From positions 62,001-126,000 of the forward strand of contig NZ_JANIDX010000003.1 of NCBI RefSeq assembly GCF_026385485.1: a DNA stretch of 64,000 bases, written 5' to 3'. Below are positions 8,190-16,730 of the stretch, in pieces (the stretch's first letter is position 1; every line of letters starts with the position of its first letter). The notes under the pieces were generated by a model. The model ran no database searches. It was not told the DNA's origin and worked only from the letters and a program-made list of their open reading frames with translations. The translations under genes and the position numbers were made by a program. The DNA comes from Bombella pollinis (lineage in GTDB: Bacteria > Pseudomonadota > Alphaproteobacteria > Acetobacterales > Acetobacteraceae).

Positions 8190-9184
8190 GGTGGGGTAGG
8201 GAGGTTCTTACTGCGGAGGAAATCCGGGTTGAAAAGCTTGGATTGATAACGCGCCCCGCCATCGCTGAGGATAGTGACGATGTTATGCCCCGGCCCTAAC
8301 CGGCGGGCTGTGCGGATAGCCGCAGCAATATTAATGCCTGATGACCCCCCAACGGAGAGTCCTTCCTCCATTGTGAGATGATAGATTTGTTCCAAAGCTT
8401 CCGCATCGGGGATGCGCTCAGCATGATCAGGGGCGCAACCTTCTAGGTTTGCTGTAACGCGGGATTGGCCAATCCCTTCGGTGATGGAGCCCCCGCTTAT
8501 GCTGAGGTCATTTGCCGTGACCCACCCATAAAGGCCGGAGCCTTCTGGGTCGGCAAGGACGATGTCGGGGGTTTTTGCACCATCACGTTGGGCGAGTTCG
8601 CGCAGGCCGAAGGCCATACCGGCTAATGTTCCACCAGAGCCGCAGGAGCAGGTAAATGCATCGACTTTACCCTGTAATTGGGACCAAATCTCTGGTGCGG
8701 TGGTGGTGCGATGGGCCTCACGGTTGGCGGTATTATCAAATTGATTCGCCCAGAAGGCCCCTGTTTCTTCGGCTAAACGGCGGGAGACATGCACATAATT
8801 GCCGGGGTCGCGATAAGGTTTAGCGGGGACGAGGCGGAGGTCTGCCCCGATCATCCGCAGGAAGTCTAGCTTCTCCCGGCTTTGGGTTTCTGGCACCACA
8901 ATAACAGCTTTGCAGTCGAGTGCATGGGCAACGAGTGTGATGCCGATGCCTGTATTACCTGCCGTACCTTCGACAATCGTACCGCCTTTTTGCAGCACGC
9001 CACGGGCAAAACCATCCTGAATGATGGAGAGAGCGGCTCTGTCCTTTACCGAGCCACCAGGATTCATGAACTCTGCTTTGCCGTAGATGTTACAGCCCGT
9101 ACTCTCCGAGGCATGGCGGAGGCGAATGAGCGGTGTATTGCCGATGGCCTGAATCAAAGAGGGGCAAGGTGTAGCGTGAGGCAT
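8177..9184 (-). CDS. cysK: Cysteine synthase family protein (O-acetylserine sulfhydrylase-like)
   Basis: This PLP enzyme of the fold-type II family converts O-acetylserine and sulfide to cysteine. The PLP lysine is in NPGGSVKDRA and the PLP phosphate loop in CSCGSGGTLAG. The substrate loop reads EGTAGNTGIG rather than the TSGNTG of classical CysK, a variant common in alphaproteobacterial and Cds1-like members, so a desulfhydrase role is not excluded. The frame is open to GTG 9262. ATG 9184 (MPHATPCPSL) gives 335 residues and a normal N-terminus, but neither start has a strong ribosome binding site. It is divergent from a rhodanese, a sulfur-handling pairing. Confidence 0.87.
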   Translation of the reverse strand: MPHATPCPSLIQAIGNTPLIRLRHASESTGCNIYGKAEFMNPGGSVKDRAALSIIQDGFARGVLQKGGTIVEGTAGNTGIGITLVAHALDCKAVIVVPETQSREKLDFLRMIGADLRLVPAKPYRDPGNYVHVSRRLAEETGAFWANQFDNTANREAHRTTTAPEIWSQLQGKVDAFTCSCGSGGTLAGMAFGLRELAQRDGAKTPDIVLADPEGSGLYGWVTANDLSISGGSITEGIGQSRVTANLEGCAPDHAERIPDAEALEQIYHLTMEEGLSVGGSSGINIAAAIRTARRLGPGHNIVTILSDGGARYQSKLFNPDFLRSKNLPTPPWMS

Positions 9185-9281
9185 GAGAGAATCCGATGAT
9201 TTCTGATTGACGGAATGAATCGCTTTTAACGTGTGAAATAGGGTATCATCATTATGAACCACGTCAAATAGCGTGGAAGGT

Positions 9282-9300
9282 ATTATATCCTATATATAAT
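9282..9300. promoter_or_regulatory. Candidate operator or promoter element (7-5-7 inverted repeat)
   Basis: ATTATAT-CCTAT-ATATAAT is a perfect 7-bp inverted repeat with a 5-bp spacer. It lies in the AT-rich spacer between the divergent cysteine synthase and rhodanese genes, 32 bases before the rhodanese ATG. It could be a repressor site or simply AT-rich promoter DNA. Confidence 0.3.
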
Positions 9301-9332
9301 CGTTATTTTTTGATTCAACGGAGAAGAATGTG

Positions 9333-9704
9333 ATGAAGCAGAAAACAGCGCAGGAGACATGGGTCGTTTTGCAGGAAGACCCGCATGCTGTGTTGGTTGA
9401 TGTCCGCACGCCAGAGGAATGGGCACAGGTGGGCATGCCAGAGCTTGGTAACATAGGCAGGAAGCTTGTCGCTTTAACATGGGGAGCGGGGAGCGAGGCA
9501 GAGTTTATTCATGCCTTAGAGCAAGCGGTGCCAGATAAGGCCACGCCGCTTTTCTTCATTTGTCGCTCTGGTGTGCGCTCGCAAAAGGCGGCGACATTAG
9601 CTGCACAGGCTGGGTACCAAACGCTCACTAATGTCGCTGATGGTTTTGAGGATAAGCACGGCCCCGGCACGGGGTGGAAGGCCTGTGGCCTCCCTGTAAA
9701 ATAG
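9333..9704 (+). CDS. Rhodanese-like sulfurtransferase
   Basis: This 123-residue single rhodanese domain has VLVDVRTPEEW at the front and the active-site loop FICRSGVRSQKAA, whose Cys would carry the persulfide, then a C-terminal GFEDKHGPG segment. Such proteins move sulfane sulfur, but the acceptor is unknown. GTG 9330 immediately precedes ATG 9333 in the same frame; ATG is preferred, with GGAGAAG upstream. It is divergently arranged with the cysteine synthase and convergent with the DUF2272 gene (12-base gap). Confidence 0.9.
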   Translation: MKQKTAQETWVVLQEDPHAVLVDVRTPEEWAQVGMPELGNIGRKLVALTWGAGSEAEFIHALEQAVPDKATPLFFICRSGVRSQKAATLAAQAGYQTLTNVADGFEDKHGPGTGWKACGLPVK

Positions 9705-9716
9705 GCCTCCTTTGCC

Positions 9717-10658
9717 TTATTGCCCGCTATTAGGGTCTGTCTCGGCCTCATAGCGGGGGGTAAGGATGACGCACCACGGGTAGCGGCTATCATAGCTTTG
9801 GCCTTCTGGGCTGCTGACATGACCGCTTGCATCGGTTGGGACATGGGTGAGGGCGACAGCATCATCCACATTCCCGCCAATGATGCTGATTTCCCGCCCG
9901 AAAGGTTCGGCATTTTGGCCCGTGGCAACAACAATGCCGCAATGGGCGGGGAAGCCGTAAGGGGTGGGCAGCATAGAGAAGGTGATGCTACTGCTTCGCC
10001 CCCGTCCTACGCAGAGTATATCCCCGCGTTGTGGGGCGTAAGAGGCGGGATTTTGCGCTGTGATGCCCGGATTATTACCAGAAGCAGCAATATTGATATA
10101 GGTGGCGTGGTTAGGTGAATATGGGAAGCGAATATTCGCCCCCCCTACGCGCATAACGTAAGAGATAAAGGCCGCAGACCACGCATAATTACCATCTTTA
10201 GCGGCGGAAAAAAGGCGGCCATCACCGTCTGTGCGGCCTGTCCAACGGCTCTCTGTCTCCTCAGGGGGTTGGCCTATCCACCAATATTCCCCAATGCGCT
10301 GCCATAGGCCGGGGAGGCGTTCAGGCTTGAGGGCGGGGCTGGTTGGTTCTGGCCGGTCATGGGGGTCTGCATCGGCTACGGGGCTGCCAAACATCCGCCA
10401 TTCACGTAGGGCGATGGCAGTGACATCTTGGCGGTTAAAAGGGGCGAAGTTTTCGCTTGCAAAAGCGGGGACGCGATCATCATAGCCTAGCGGGCCTGCA
10501 CGTCCATCCGCATATTGGCTTATAGGGGTAAGGGCAGGCCGCTTAGCAGAGCCAGAGCAGGCTGCGAGCATGAGCAGCCCGCATAAAGTGGTTACCCCTG
10601 CCAGAGAGCGTGTTGTCCCAAAAGGAGATGAACGGCGATCGGGGGGAACTGCGTACAT
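9717..10658 (-). CDS. DUF2272 lipoprotein
   Basis: This 313-residue protein starts with a basic region and a hydrophobic segment ending LLMLAAC, a lipobox whose Cys would be lipidated, so it is predicted to be membrane-anchored in the periplasm. The body matches DUF2272, a CHAP/NlpC-like fold: NYAWSAAFISYVMRVGG, FPYSPNHATYI, RGDILCVGRGRS and PAHCGIVVA. A peptidoglycan-related role is a family-level guess. It is convergent with the rhodanese and lies downstream of the aldo/keto reductase but separated from it by a terminator, so it is probably its own unit. Confidence 0.85.
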   Translation of the reverse strand: MYAVPPDRRSSPFGTTRSLAGVTTLCGLLMLAACSGSAKRPALTPISQYADGRAGPLGYDDRVPAFASENFAPFNRQDVTAIALREWRMFGSPVADADPHDRPEPTSPALKPERLPGLWQRIGEYWWIGQPPEETESRWTGRTDGDGRLFSAAKDGNYAWSAAFISYVMRVGGANIRFPYSPNHATYINIAASGNNPGITAQNPASYAPQRGDILCVGRGRSSSITFSMLPTPYGFPAHCGIVVATGQNAEPFGREISIIGGNVDDAVALTHVPTDASGHVSSPEGQSYDSRYPWCVILTPRYEAETDPNSGQ

Positions 10659-10805
10659 GGTGGGGTCCTGCGTTGTCTTGCGAGCTATCTCTGACGGTTA
10701 TGAGGGTGAGAGTAAACTGTTTTTACGGGGTTAGGACAAGCGTTATGTGTGATGTGGTCGCTAAGTTTTAGGGCTACCTTGAGTGAGGGGAAGACTATAC
10801 GAAAA

Positions 10806-10830
10806 GGGCGGCCGGGAGGTCCGGCCGCCC
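10806..10830 (-). terminator. Intrinsic terminator after the aldo/keto reductase gene
   Basis: A perfect 10-bp GC stem, GGGCGGCCGG / CCGGCCGCCC, with a 5-nt loop (10816-10820) is followed on the minus strand by TTTTC. It lies about 30 bases past the reductase stop codon. Confidence 0.85.
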
Positions 10831-10860
10831 TGTTGTGCGTTTGGATAACGCAGAGGGGGG

Positions 10861-11850
10861 TTAGTCCTTCCGGGCTGGGGGTGCCATAAAGGAAGGCGCG
10901 ATAGGTGTGGGAACGTGGCGATGAAGGATAGCGTCAATCTCCTTCTTATCCTGTGCGGTGAGCTGCCAGTTAAAGACATCAGCCACACCGTCAATTTGCT
11001 CTGGTTTGCGTGCGCCCCATAGAGCAATGGTTGGGCCTTGGTCTAACACCCAGCGAATGGCGAGCACCATGAGCGACTTACCGTGCCGGTCTGCGATTTT
11101 CTTCAAATCATCTACAGCGGCGAGATAGTCCTTAAAATGCTCCTTTTGGAACTTCGGATCACCAGAGCGGAGGTCGCTTTCGGGGAAGGTTTTATCCGCT
11201 GTCATTTTGCCAGTCAGTAAGCCACGGCAGAGCGGCCCATAAGCCAGCAGGGCAAGTTTATGCTCTTTTGCGTAAGGCAGGACGTCTTTTTCAATCTCGC
11301 GCTCAAAGAGGTTGTAAGGTGATTGAACGCTTGCCAGCGGCGCAACCTCGCGGAAGATGTCCATTTGCTCTGGGGAGTAATTGCTCACCCCGAGTGCGCG
11401 AATCTTGCCCTCTTTATGGAGCTTTTGCAGCTCGCGTGCTGTGTCCTCAATGGGGGTGTTAGGGTCTGGCCAATGGACGTGTTCAAGGTCGATGGTCTCT
11501 ACCCGTAAGCGGCGGAGGGAATCTTCCACTTCCTTACGGATACGGGCAGGGCTGGAGTTGCGGAAAGGCTTGTGATCGTCCTTCCAATCTAGGGCTAGTT
11601 TGGTGGCAACGCGGGCTCTATGGGGTTTTTCAGCCAAAGCGCGGCCTACCACTTCTTCGGAGTGACCAAACCCATAAACGGGTGCTGTATCGATGAGGTC
11701 CACCCCTTCATCTAACGCGCGATGGATGGTGCGGACGGCATTATCATCATCAGGGCCGCCCCACATCCAGCCACCAATGGCCCATGTGCCTAGGGCAACG
11801 CGTGATACGGGTTTGTCAAAACCGGGAATGAGAATGGTGTTTTCATTCAT
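10861..11850 (-). CDS. Aldo/keto reductase
   Basis: This 329-residue NADPH-dependent oxidoreductase has a TIM-barrel fold. The catalytic tetrad is visible: Asp and Tyr in LIDTAPVYGFGHSEEVVGRA, Lys in ARVATKLALDW and His in DLEHVHWPDP. The cofactor region follows near ALWGARKPEQIDGV. Length is normal for the YajO/perakine-reductase-like group, and the substrate is unknown. A strong terminator follows. It is divergent from the CobW gene across about 160 bases. Confidence 0.92.
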   Translation of the reverse strand: MNENTILIPGFDKPVSRVALGTWAIGGWMWGGPDDDNAVRTIHRALDEGVDLIDTAPVYGFGHSEEVVGRALAEKPHRARVATKLALDWKDDHKPFRNSSPARIRKEVEDSLRRLRVETIDLEHVHWPDPNTPIEDTARELQKLHKEGKIRALGVSNYSPEQMDIFREVAPLASVQSPYNLFEREIEKDVLPYAKEHKLALLAYGPLCRGLLTGKMTADKTFPESDLRSGDPKFQKEHFKDYLAAVDDLKKIADRHGKSLMVLAIRWVLDQGPTIALWGARKPEQIDGVADVFNWQLTAQDKKEIDAILHRHVPTPIAPSFMAPPARKD

Positions 11851-12014
11851 AGGTTTGTCTCCATTAGAAAGTGAGGGCCGTGCTTATGAGGGTAACGGCC
11901 TCCTTCCCATATGGGGTGGGGGATGGGGGTGATGCAAGCGTCTGTTCTTCTTTTTGGTATTGCGCGGGAGGAGGCGTATAATGGCCCTCGTTTTTGGAGA
12001 GAAGGATAACCCTC

Positions 12015-13082
12015 ATGGCTGATATGCAGGACCGCAAAATCCCCGTTACCGTTCTGACTGGCTTTTTAGGCGCGGGTAAGACGACCTTGCTAAACCATAT
12101 TCTAACGGCTGATCACGGGCGTAATTACGCTGTTGTGGTGAATGAGTTTGGCGAGCTGGGCATTGATAATGACCTCGTTGTGGATGCGGATGAAGAAGTC
12201 TTTGAGATGAATAATGGCTGCATCTGCTGCACGGTGCGGGGGGATTTAATCCGGATTCTAAGCCGTCTTTTGCGCCGGCGCGGCAAGTTTGATGGCATTA
12301 TTGTAGAGACTACCGGCCTTGCAGACCCAGCCCCTGTTGCGCAGACCTTTTTTGTTGATGCCGGGATTCGCGAAAAGGCAGAGCTGGATGCTGTGGTAAC
12401 AGTGGTGGATGCTTATAATGTGCTGCAAACGCTTAAAGAAAGCCCAGAGGCGGTGAATCAAGTAGCGTTTGCGGATGTGATTATCCTCAATAAATGTGAT
12501 TTGCTTGATGAGGCGGGCCTTGCCGCGGTGGAGCAGAAGTTAAAAGCCATTAACGCCGTTGTGCGGATTCATCGTGCTGAGCGGGGCAATGTGGCGTTGG
12601 AGGATATTCTGAACCGTGGTGGGTTTGACCTCAAACGGGCTTTGACCACCATGCCGGACTTCTTAGAGGAAGATGATCACCACCATCATCACGATCACGA
12701 CCATGAGCATGAACACGGCCATCACCACGGCCATGACCATCATCATGAGCATGGGGCAGGGGGGCATCATCACGCCCATAATGAGGATGTAACGAGCCAT
12801 TCTTTCACCGTTACGGCTCCTTTGGATGAAGAACGCTTTAATGCGTGGATAGGGCTTATTTTGCAGGAGCAAGGGCCGGATATTTTGCGAGCTAAAGGGA
12901 TTTTACACTTTAAAGGCCAAGAGGAGCGATTTGCTTTTCAGGCGGTGCATATGATGGCCGATGGCGCGATGATTGGCCCGTTTAAGGAGGGTGAGGCGAA
13001 GCAATCACGCATTGTCTTTATCGGGCGTAAGTTAGACCGTGCCCAGTTGCAGCGTGGTTTTGAAGGGTGTGTGGCTGTATGA
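12015..13082 (+). CDS. CobW/COG0523-family GTPase with His-rich metal-binding segment
   Basis: This 355-residue G3E GTPase is a likely metal (zinc) chaperone. Walker A is GFLGAGKTTLL, the metal-binding CxCC is in NNGCICCTVRGDL, and the base-recognition motif is ILNKCDLL. A linker of about 45 residues (12676-12785) is almost entirely His, Asp and Glu and precedes the CobW C-terminal domain. ATG 12015 has GAAGGA at 12001-12006 and is preferred to the upstream TTG 11994. The last four bases overlap the WD40 gene start (ATGA), so the two are probably co-translated. COG0523 proteins are often Zur-regulated, but I saw no clear Zur box. Confidence 0.92.
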   Translation: MADMQDRKIPVTVLTGFLGAGKTTLLNHILTADHGRNYAVVVNEFGELGIDNDLVVDADEEVFEMNNGCICCTVRGDLIRILSRLLRRRGKFDGIIVETTGLADPAPVAQTFFVDAGIREKAELDAVVTVVDAYNVLQTLKESPEAVNQVAFADVIILNKCDLLDEAGLAAVEQKLKAINAVVRIHRAERGNVALEDILNRGGFDLKRALTTMPDFLEEDDHHHHHDHDHEHEHGHHHGHDHHHEHGAGGHHHAHNEDVTSHSFTVTAPLDEERFNAWIGLILQEQGPDILRAKGILHFKGQEERFAFQAVHMMADGAMIGPFKEGEAKQSRIVFIGRKLDRAQLQRGFEGCVAV

Positions 13083-14161
13083 GCAACCCGCTAAGTAAAA
13101 CATTGTTACAAACACGTGGGGCGGAGCATCAGGCGGAAGCCCCCATTATTGCCGTGCAGGCTAGCCGGGGTGGGCAGACTTTCGCAGCCTTGACGATGGA
13201 TGGGGAGCTGCATCTCATCCCGCGGGAAGGGCTGCGCCAACAAGAGACGTGGCGTAAGCTGGCTGTGCATGAGGGGGCCATCTCTCTTGCACAGGGATGT
13301 GAGCCGGAGAGCTTCCTTAGCGGCGGGGAAGATGGCCGCGTGGTGGAGACGCGTGCTGATGGCACTATGGAGGAACGTCATAAGGGCCGTAGCTGGGTGG
13401 ATTGTCTGGCTAGTACGCCAACTCATTGGGCGTGCGCTTGTAAGAAGGAGGTGCATCTTTACAAGGCGGGGCATGAAGAGGCGGTGAAGGTGCTAGAGCA
13501 TCCCTCTGCTTTGAGTGGCCTCGCTTTTGATGCCAAGGGCAAGCAGTTAGCGGCATCTCATTATAATGGGGCCTCTCTATGGTACGTGCAGTCGAAAGAG
13601 GCGAGAGTGCGTGCGCTAGAGTGGAAAGGCAGCCATACGGGCCTTTGCTTACATCCCGGTGGGGAGGCCTTGGTGACGAGCATGCAGGAGAATGAGCTGC
13701 ATGGGTGGCGTTTATCCGATGGGCATAATATGCGCATGAGCGGCTATCCGCGTAAAATCGCCTCCATGAGCTTTACGCGTAAGGGGCGTTGGTTGGCGAC
13801 TTCGGGGGCGGATGCGGCTGTTCTATGGCCTTTCTTTGGCGGGGGACCAATGGGCAAGCCACCTATGGAGTTAGCACGTCTGCCGGGTTTGTTTGTGACC
13901 TGCGTTTGTGCTCATCCCACGGATGATATTCTCGCCATTGGTTTTGAGGATGGCACGGTGCTCCTCGCAGAAGTCCCCGCTACAATGGAGGATAACGCAC
14001 CGGGGGCCGACCGCATCCTGCCCTTATGCAATGGCCAGCGTAGCGGTGGTGTGGCCCGTGGTGCGGTAAATGCCATTGCCTTCACCCCCCAAGGCGGGGC
14101 TGTCATCTTCGGAACAGAGGAAGGCTATATCGGTGTGGTGGATTTATCTGCCCACGCATAA
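13079..14161 (+). CDS. WD40-repeat (beta-propeller) protein coupled to CobW
   Basis: This protein of about 360 residues is made of degenerate WD40-like repeats, for example SGLAFDAKGKQLAASHYNG, SMSFTRKGRWLATSGADAAV and NAIAFTPQGGAVIFGTEEG. It has no signal peptide or membrane segment, so it should be a cytosolic scaffold-type propeller. Its ATG overlaps the CobW stop codon (ATGA at 13079-13082), arguing for a stoichiometric partner of the GTPase. Biochemical function is unknown. It is convergent with the ClC gene. Confidence 0.85.
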   Translation: MSNPLSKTLLQTRGAEHQAEAPIIAVQASRGGQTFAALTMDGELHLIPREGLRQQETWRKLAVHEGAISLAQGCEPESFLSGGEDGRVVETRADGTMEERHKGRSWVDCLASTPTHWACACKKEVHLYKAGHEEAVKVLEHPSALSGLAFDAKGKQLAASHYNGASLWYVQSKEARVRALEWKGSHTGLCLHPGGEALVTSMQENELHGWRLSDGHNMRMSGYPRKIASMSFTRKGRWLATSGADAAVLWPFFGGGPMGKPPMELARLPGLFVTCVCAHPTDDILAIGFEDGTVLLAEVPATMEDNAPGADRILPLCNGQRSGGVARGAVNAIAFTPQGGAVIFGTEEGYIGVVDLSAHA

Positions 14162-14186
14162 GGGCTGATGCTGGAAGAAGCGGCCC

Positions 14187-15623
14187 TTATGGTGCTTCTT
14201 CCGGCGTGGAATGGTCTGATGAGGCTTGGCGGGTTTGGTCATGCTGCTTTTGTAGATACCCTTCCTGCCGGGCGAGGAATTGGTCGGCGAGTTGCCCGTA
14301 AAGGGAATGGGAGCAGACCATGCGTGAGACGCCTAAGGCGAGGAAGGCGGTGGCCAACAAAGCAAGGGTGATTTGCTGGTTATCGCACATTTCCATCACA
14401 ATGACGGTGGCGGTGAGGGGCGATTGCACCACGCCGGAGAAATAGCCCACCATGCCGAGCAGAACCACTGCACCGGGGGCGGTATGGGGGAGGAAACGTG
14501 CTACCCACCCCCCGACGGAGGCCCCAATGGAAAGGGAGGGGGCGAACAACCCGCCCGGTATGCCAGAGCAATAAGAAATGATGGTCGCGGCATATTTCAT
14601 CAAGAAATAAGACATATGGCCATGGCGGGAGCCATCAACGAGGTGATGGGCTTGGATATACCCTGTGCCGAATGTCTCGCCATGGCTAGCAATGCCGAGA
14701 ATAGCCAGCAAAACGCCGCATAGGGCGGTAAAGAGAACAGGCCTGGAGCGTTGGATGCGGCCAATTTTACCCGGCAACCCCTTCCCCACACGGATGAGAA
14801 AAGCGGAAAAGGCCCCACCACCCAGCCCGCCGAGGATGCCGCATGCGAGGACGGCGATCCATGCTGTGCCAACAGGGACATCAACTGATGCATGGCCGAA
14901 ATATGTATAATTGCCCCCTGTTAGGACAATGGCCGTTACACCAGCAATTACAACCCCTGTGAGCATGAAGCCGGAGGTCCGTTGGTGGAAGGAGCTGGAG
15001 AGTTCCTCAATAGCAAAGACAATCCCGGCAAGGGGGGTGTTGAAGGCCGCTGCCACCCCGGCTGCCCCGCCTGCGAGGATAACGCCCCGGCGTGTGGAGA
15101 CATTCGCATGACCCAAAAAGCGGGAATAAGCGTGCATAATAGCGGCACCAACCTGCACTGTTGGCCCTTCACGCCCGATGGATGCCCCGCAGAGCAGCCC
15201 TAAGGTGGTGAGGCAGATTTTACCAAAGGCAATCCGTAACGCCAAAATGCGGTTGATGAGGGAGAAGTCCTCAATATGCAGTGTAGCGATTGTTTGAGGG
15301 ATGCCAGAGCCTTGCGCACCGGGGAAGAAGCGTTTGGTCAACCACATGGAGAGGGCTAGCCCGCTAGGGATGATAGCGAGCATGATATAAGGGTTCCAGT
15401 GGTTTAAGTTTAGGCAGAGATGGCTGGCATAATCAGCAGCGCGAGCAAAGAGCCATGCAATGATACCAACCGTAATTGCTCCTGCCCAAAAGATGAGGGA
15501 GCGTTGCCAATGCGTTGTATGCGTGCGTGCCGAGCGGCGAAAGCGCGTAATACGGTTACGCCGCTTCATCGCATGGGGTGAGCTTGGGGCAGGAGGTGGG
15601 GTTGGTTGGGAAGAATCGGGCAC
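14187..15623 (-). CDS. clcA: ClC-family H+/Cl- exchange transporter
   Basis: This 478-residue inner-membrane protein has ten or more hydrophobic segments. All three anion-pathway signatures are present: QGSGIPQT, GREGPTVQVG (with the gating Glu) and GIPGGLFAPSLS. The proton glutamate is retained in FAIEELSSS, so it should be an antiporter rather than a channel. Ends are hydrophilic, with an Arg-rich N-terminus. Such exchangers help with acid resistance, which suits an acid-producing bacterium. The 146-base spacer upstream (15624-15769) separates it from the preceding CDF gene. Confidence 0.93.
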   Translation of the reverse strand: MPDSSQPTPPPAPSSPHAMKRRNRITRFRRSARTHTTHWQRSLIFWAGAITVGIIAWLFARAADYASHLCLNLNHWNPYIMLAIIPSGLALSMWLTKRFFPGAQGSGIPQTIATLHIEDFSLINRILALRIAFGKICLTTLGLLCGASIGREGPTVQVGAAIMHAYSRFLGHANVSTRRGVILAGGAAGVAAAFNTPLAGIVFAIEELSSSFHQRTSGFMLTGVVIAGVTAIVLTGGNYTYFGHASVDVPVGTAWIAVLACGILGGLGGGAFSAFLIRVGKGLPGKIGRIQRSRPVLFTALCGVLLAILGIASHGETFGTGYIQAHHLVDGSRHGHMSYFLMKYAATIISYCSGIPGGLFAPSLSIGASVGGWVARFLPHTAPGAVVLLGMVGYFSGVVQSPLTATVIVMEMCDNQQITLALLATAFLALGVSRMVCSHSLYGQLADQFLARQEGYLQKQHDQTRQASSDHSTPEEAP

Positions 15624-15769
15624 AGTTCGGGTGGGTCCGCCACGGGGTCAGGGTGAAGGGATTTCGGTCCCGTATTCGGATGCAGGGCGGGGTGTGGTCA
15701 AGGGGAGATGTGCATTTGCATGGCAGATGTGACCTTACCGTAACAGGAGGGACGTATGGGGAGGCCGTG

Positions 15770-16726
15770 TTACATCACCAACACACCGCTCGCACCGGGT
15801 TTATGACGTTTGGCGAGGTCTTCTGGCTCGACATGAATATGAATGGAAGAGCGGCCTAATACGGCGCGGATGGCATGTTCGATGCGGTCGCAAATATCAT
15901 GAGCATCCGTAATACGCATTTCATCGGGGACGATGAGATGGAATTCCACGAAATAAAGAGCCCCAACGCGCCGCATACGGAGGTCATGAGCCTCTAATGC
16001 GCCTTGGCCAGCTTGGGTGATGGTCTGGCCCACTTGGCTGACAAGCTCCGGCGGGGGGGCCTCATCAAGCAAACCGGTCATGGAATGGCGCATCATGCCA
16101 AAGCCTGTCCATAGGACATTTAAGGCCACAAAGGCGGAGAGGAGTGGGTCCAACCAAAGCCAATGAAGGACAGGGATGAGGCACACACCAACGAGCAGGG
16201 CAATACTGGCCCAAACATCGGAGAGAACATGATCCCCTGCGGAGCTGAGTGCTTGTGAATGGTGCTTTTTGCCCATCCTCCGCAAGATGAGTGCCCAGAG
16301 GAGGTTGATAACCCCCGCTGAAGCATTGAGCAACGCGCCGGGTAAGGGGGCTTCTGGCGCATGAATATGGAGGGCATCATGCCCTGCAATAGCAAGGATG
16401 ACGAGGGCGGTGAGGACAACGAGTACGCCTTCTATCACGGCCCAAACATATTCAGCTTTGCCATGTCCGTAAGGGTGGTTGTCGTCCGCAGGGCGTGCAG
16501 CGAAGGCAACGGCCCATAAAGTGCCGATGGCAGCAAGGACGTTAAGGATGGTCTCGATAGCGTCAGAGAGCAAAGCCCCGGAATGTGAGACAGCCCATGC
16601 TGTGTATTTGATGCTCAGGACAATCACACTCACAAGGATAGAGAGGCGTGCAACCCGCAAACGTAGTTTCGTTGCGGCGTTATAAGGGGGGGCCTCTTGG
16701 GTTGGGAGTGGGAGAGCGGCAGCCAT
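15770..16726 (-). CDS. Cation diffusion facilitator (FieF-like)
   Basis: This 318-residue divalent-metal/H+ antiporter has six membrane segments. Metal site A appears as LLSDAIETILN and SAGDHVLSDVWAS (HxxxD), and the cytosolic domain keeps HNHPYGHGKAEY-type and HIHVEPEDLA residues. The frame is open to 16885, but ATG 16726 (MAAALPLPTQ) begins four bases after the stop codon of the upstream CDF gene and gives the standard length. The metal is not certain; iron, zinc or manganese are all possible for this branch. Confidence 0.9.
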   Translation of the reverse strand: MAAALPLPTQEAPPYNAATKLRLRVARLSILVSVIVLSIKYTAWAVSHSGALLSDAIETILNVLAAIGTLWAVAFAARPADDNHPYGHGKAEYVWAVIEGVLVVLTALVILAIAGHDALHIHAPEAPLPGALLNASAGVINLLWALILRRMGKKHHSQALSSAGDHVLSDVWASIALLVGVCLIPVLHWLWLDPLLSAFVALNVLWTGFGMMRHSMTGLLDEAPPPELVSQVGQTITQAGQGALEAHDLRMRRVGALYFVEFHLIVPDEMRITDAHDICDRIEHAIRAVLGRSSIHIHVEPEDLAKRHKPGASGVLVM

Positions 16727-16730
16727 GGGG

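Noticed and set aside
12663..12872. Met/Val-rich minus-strand frame that looks like a membrane protein
   Set aside because: It is the antisense of the His/Asp-rich linker of the CobW GTPase (CAT/CAC read as ATG/GTG), a known artefact.
14158..14190. ATAAGGGC / GCCCTTAT inverted repeat between the WD40 and clcA genes
   Set aside because: The 8-bp stem has a 17-base loop and no T run on either strand, so it is too weak to call a terminator.
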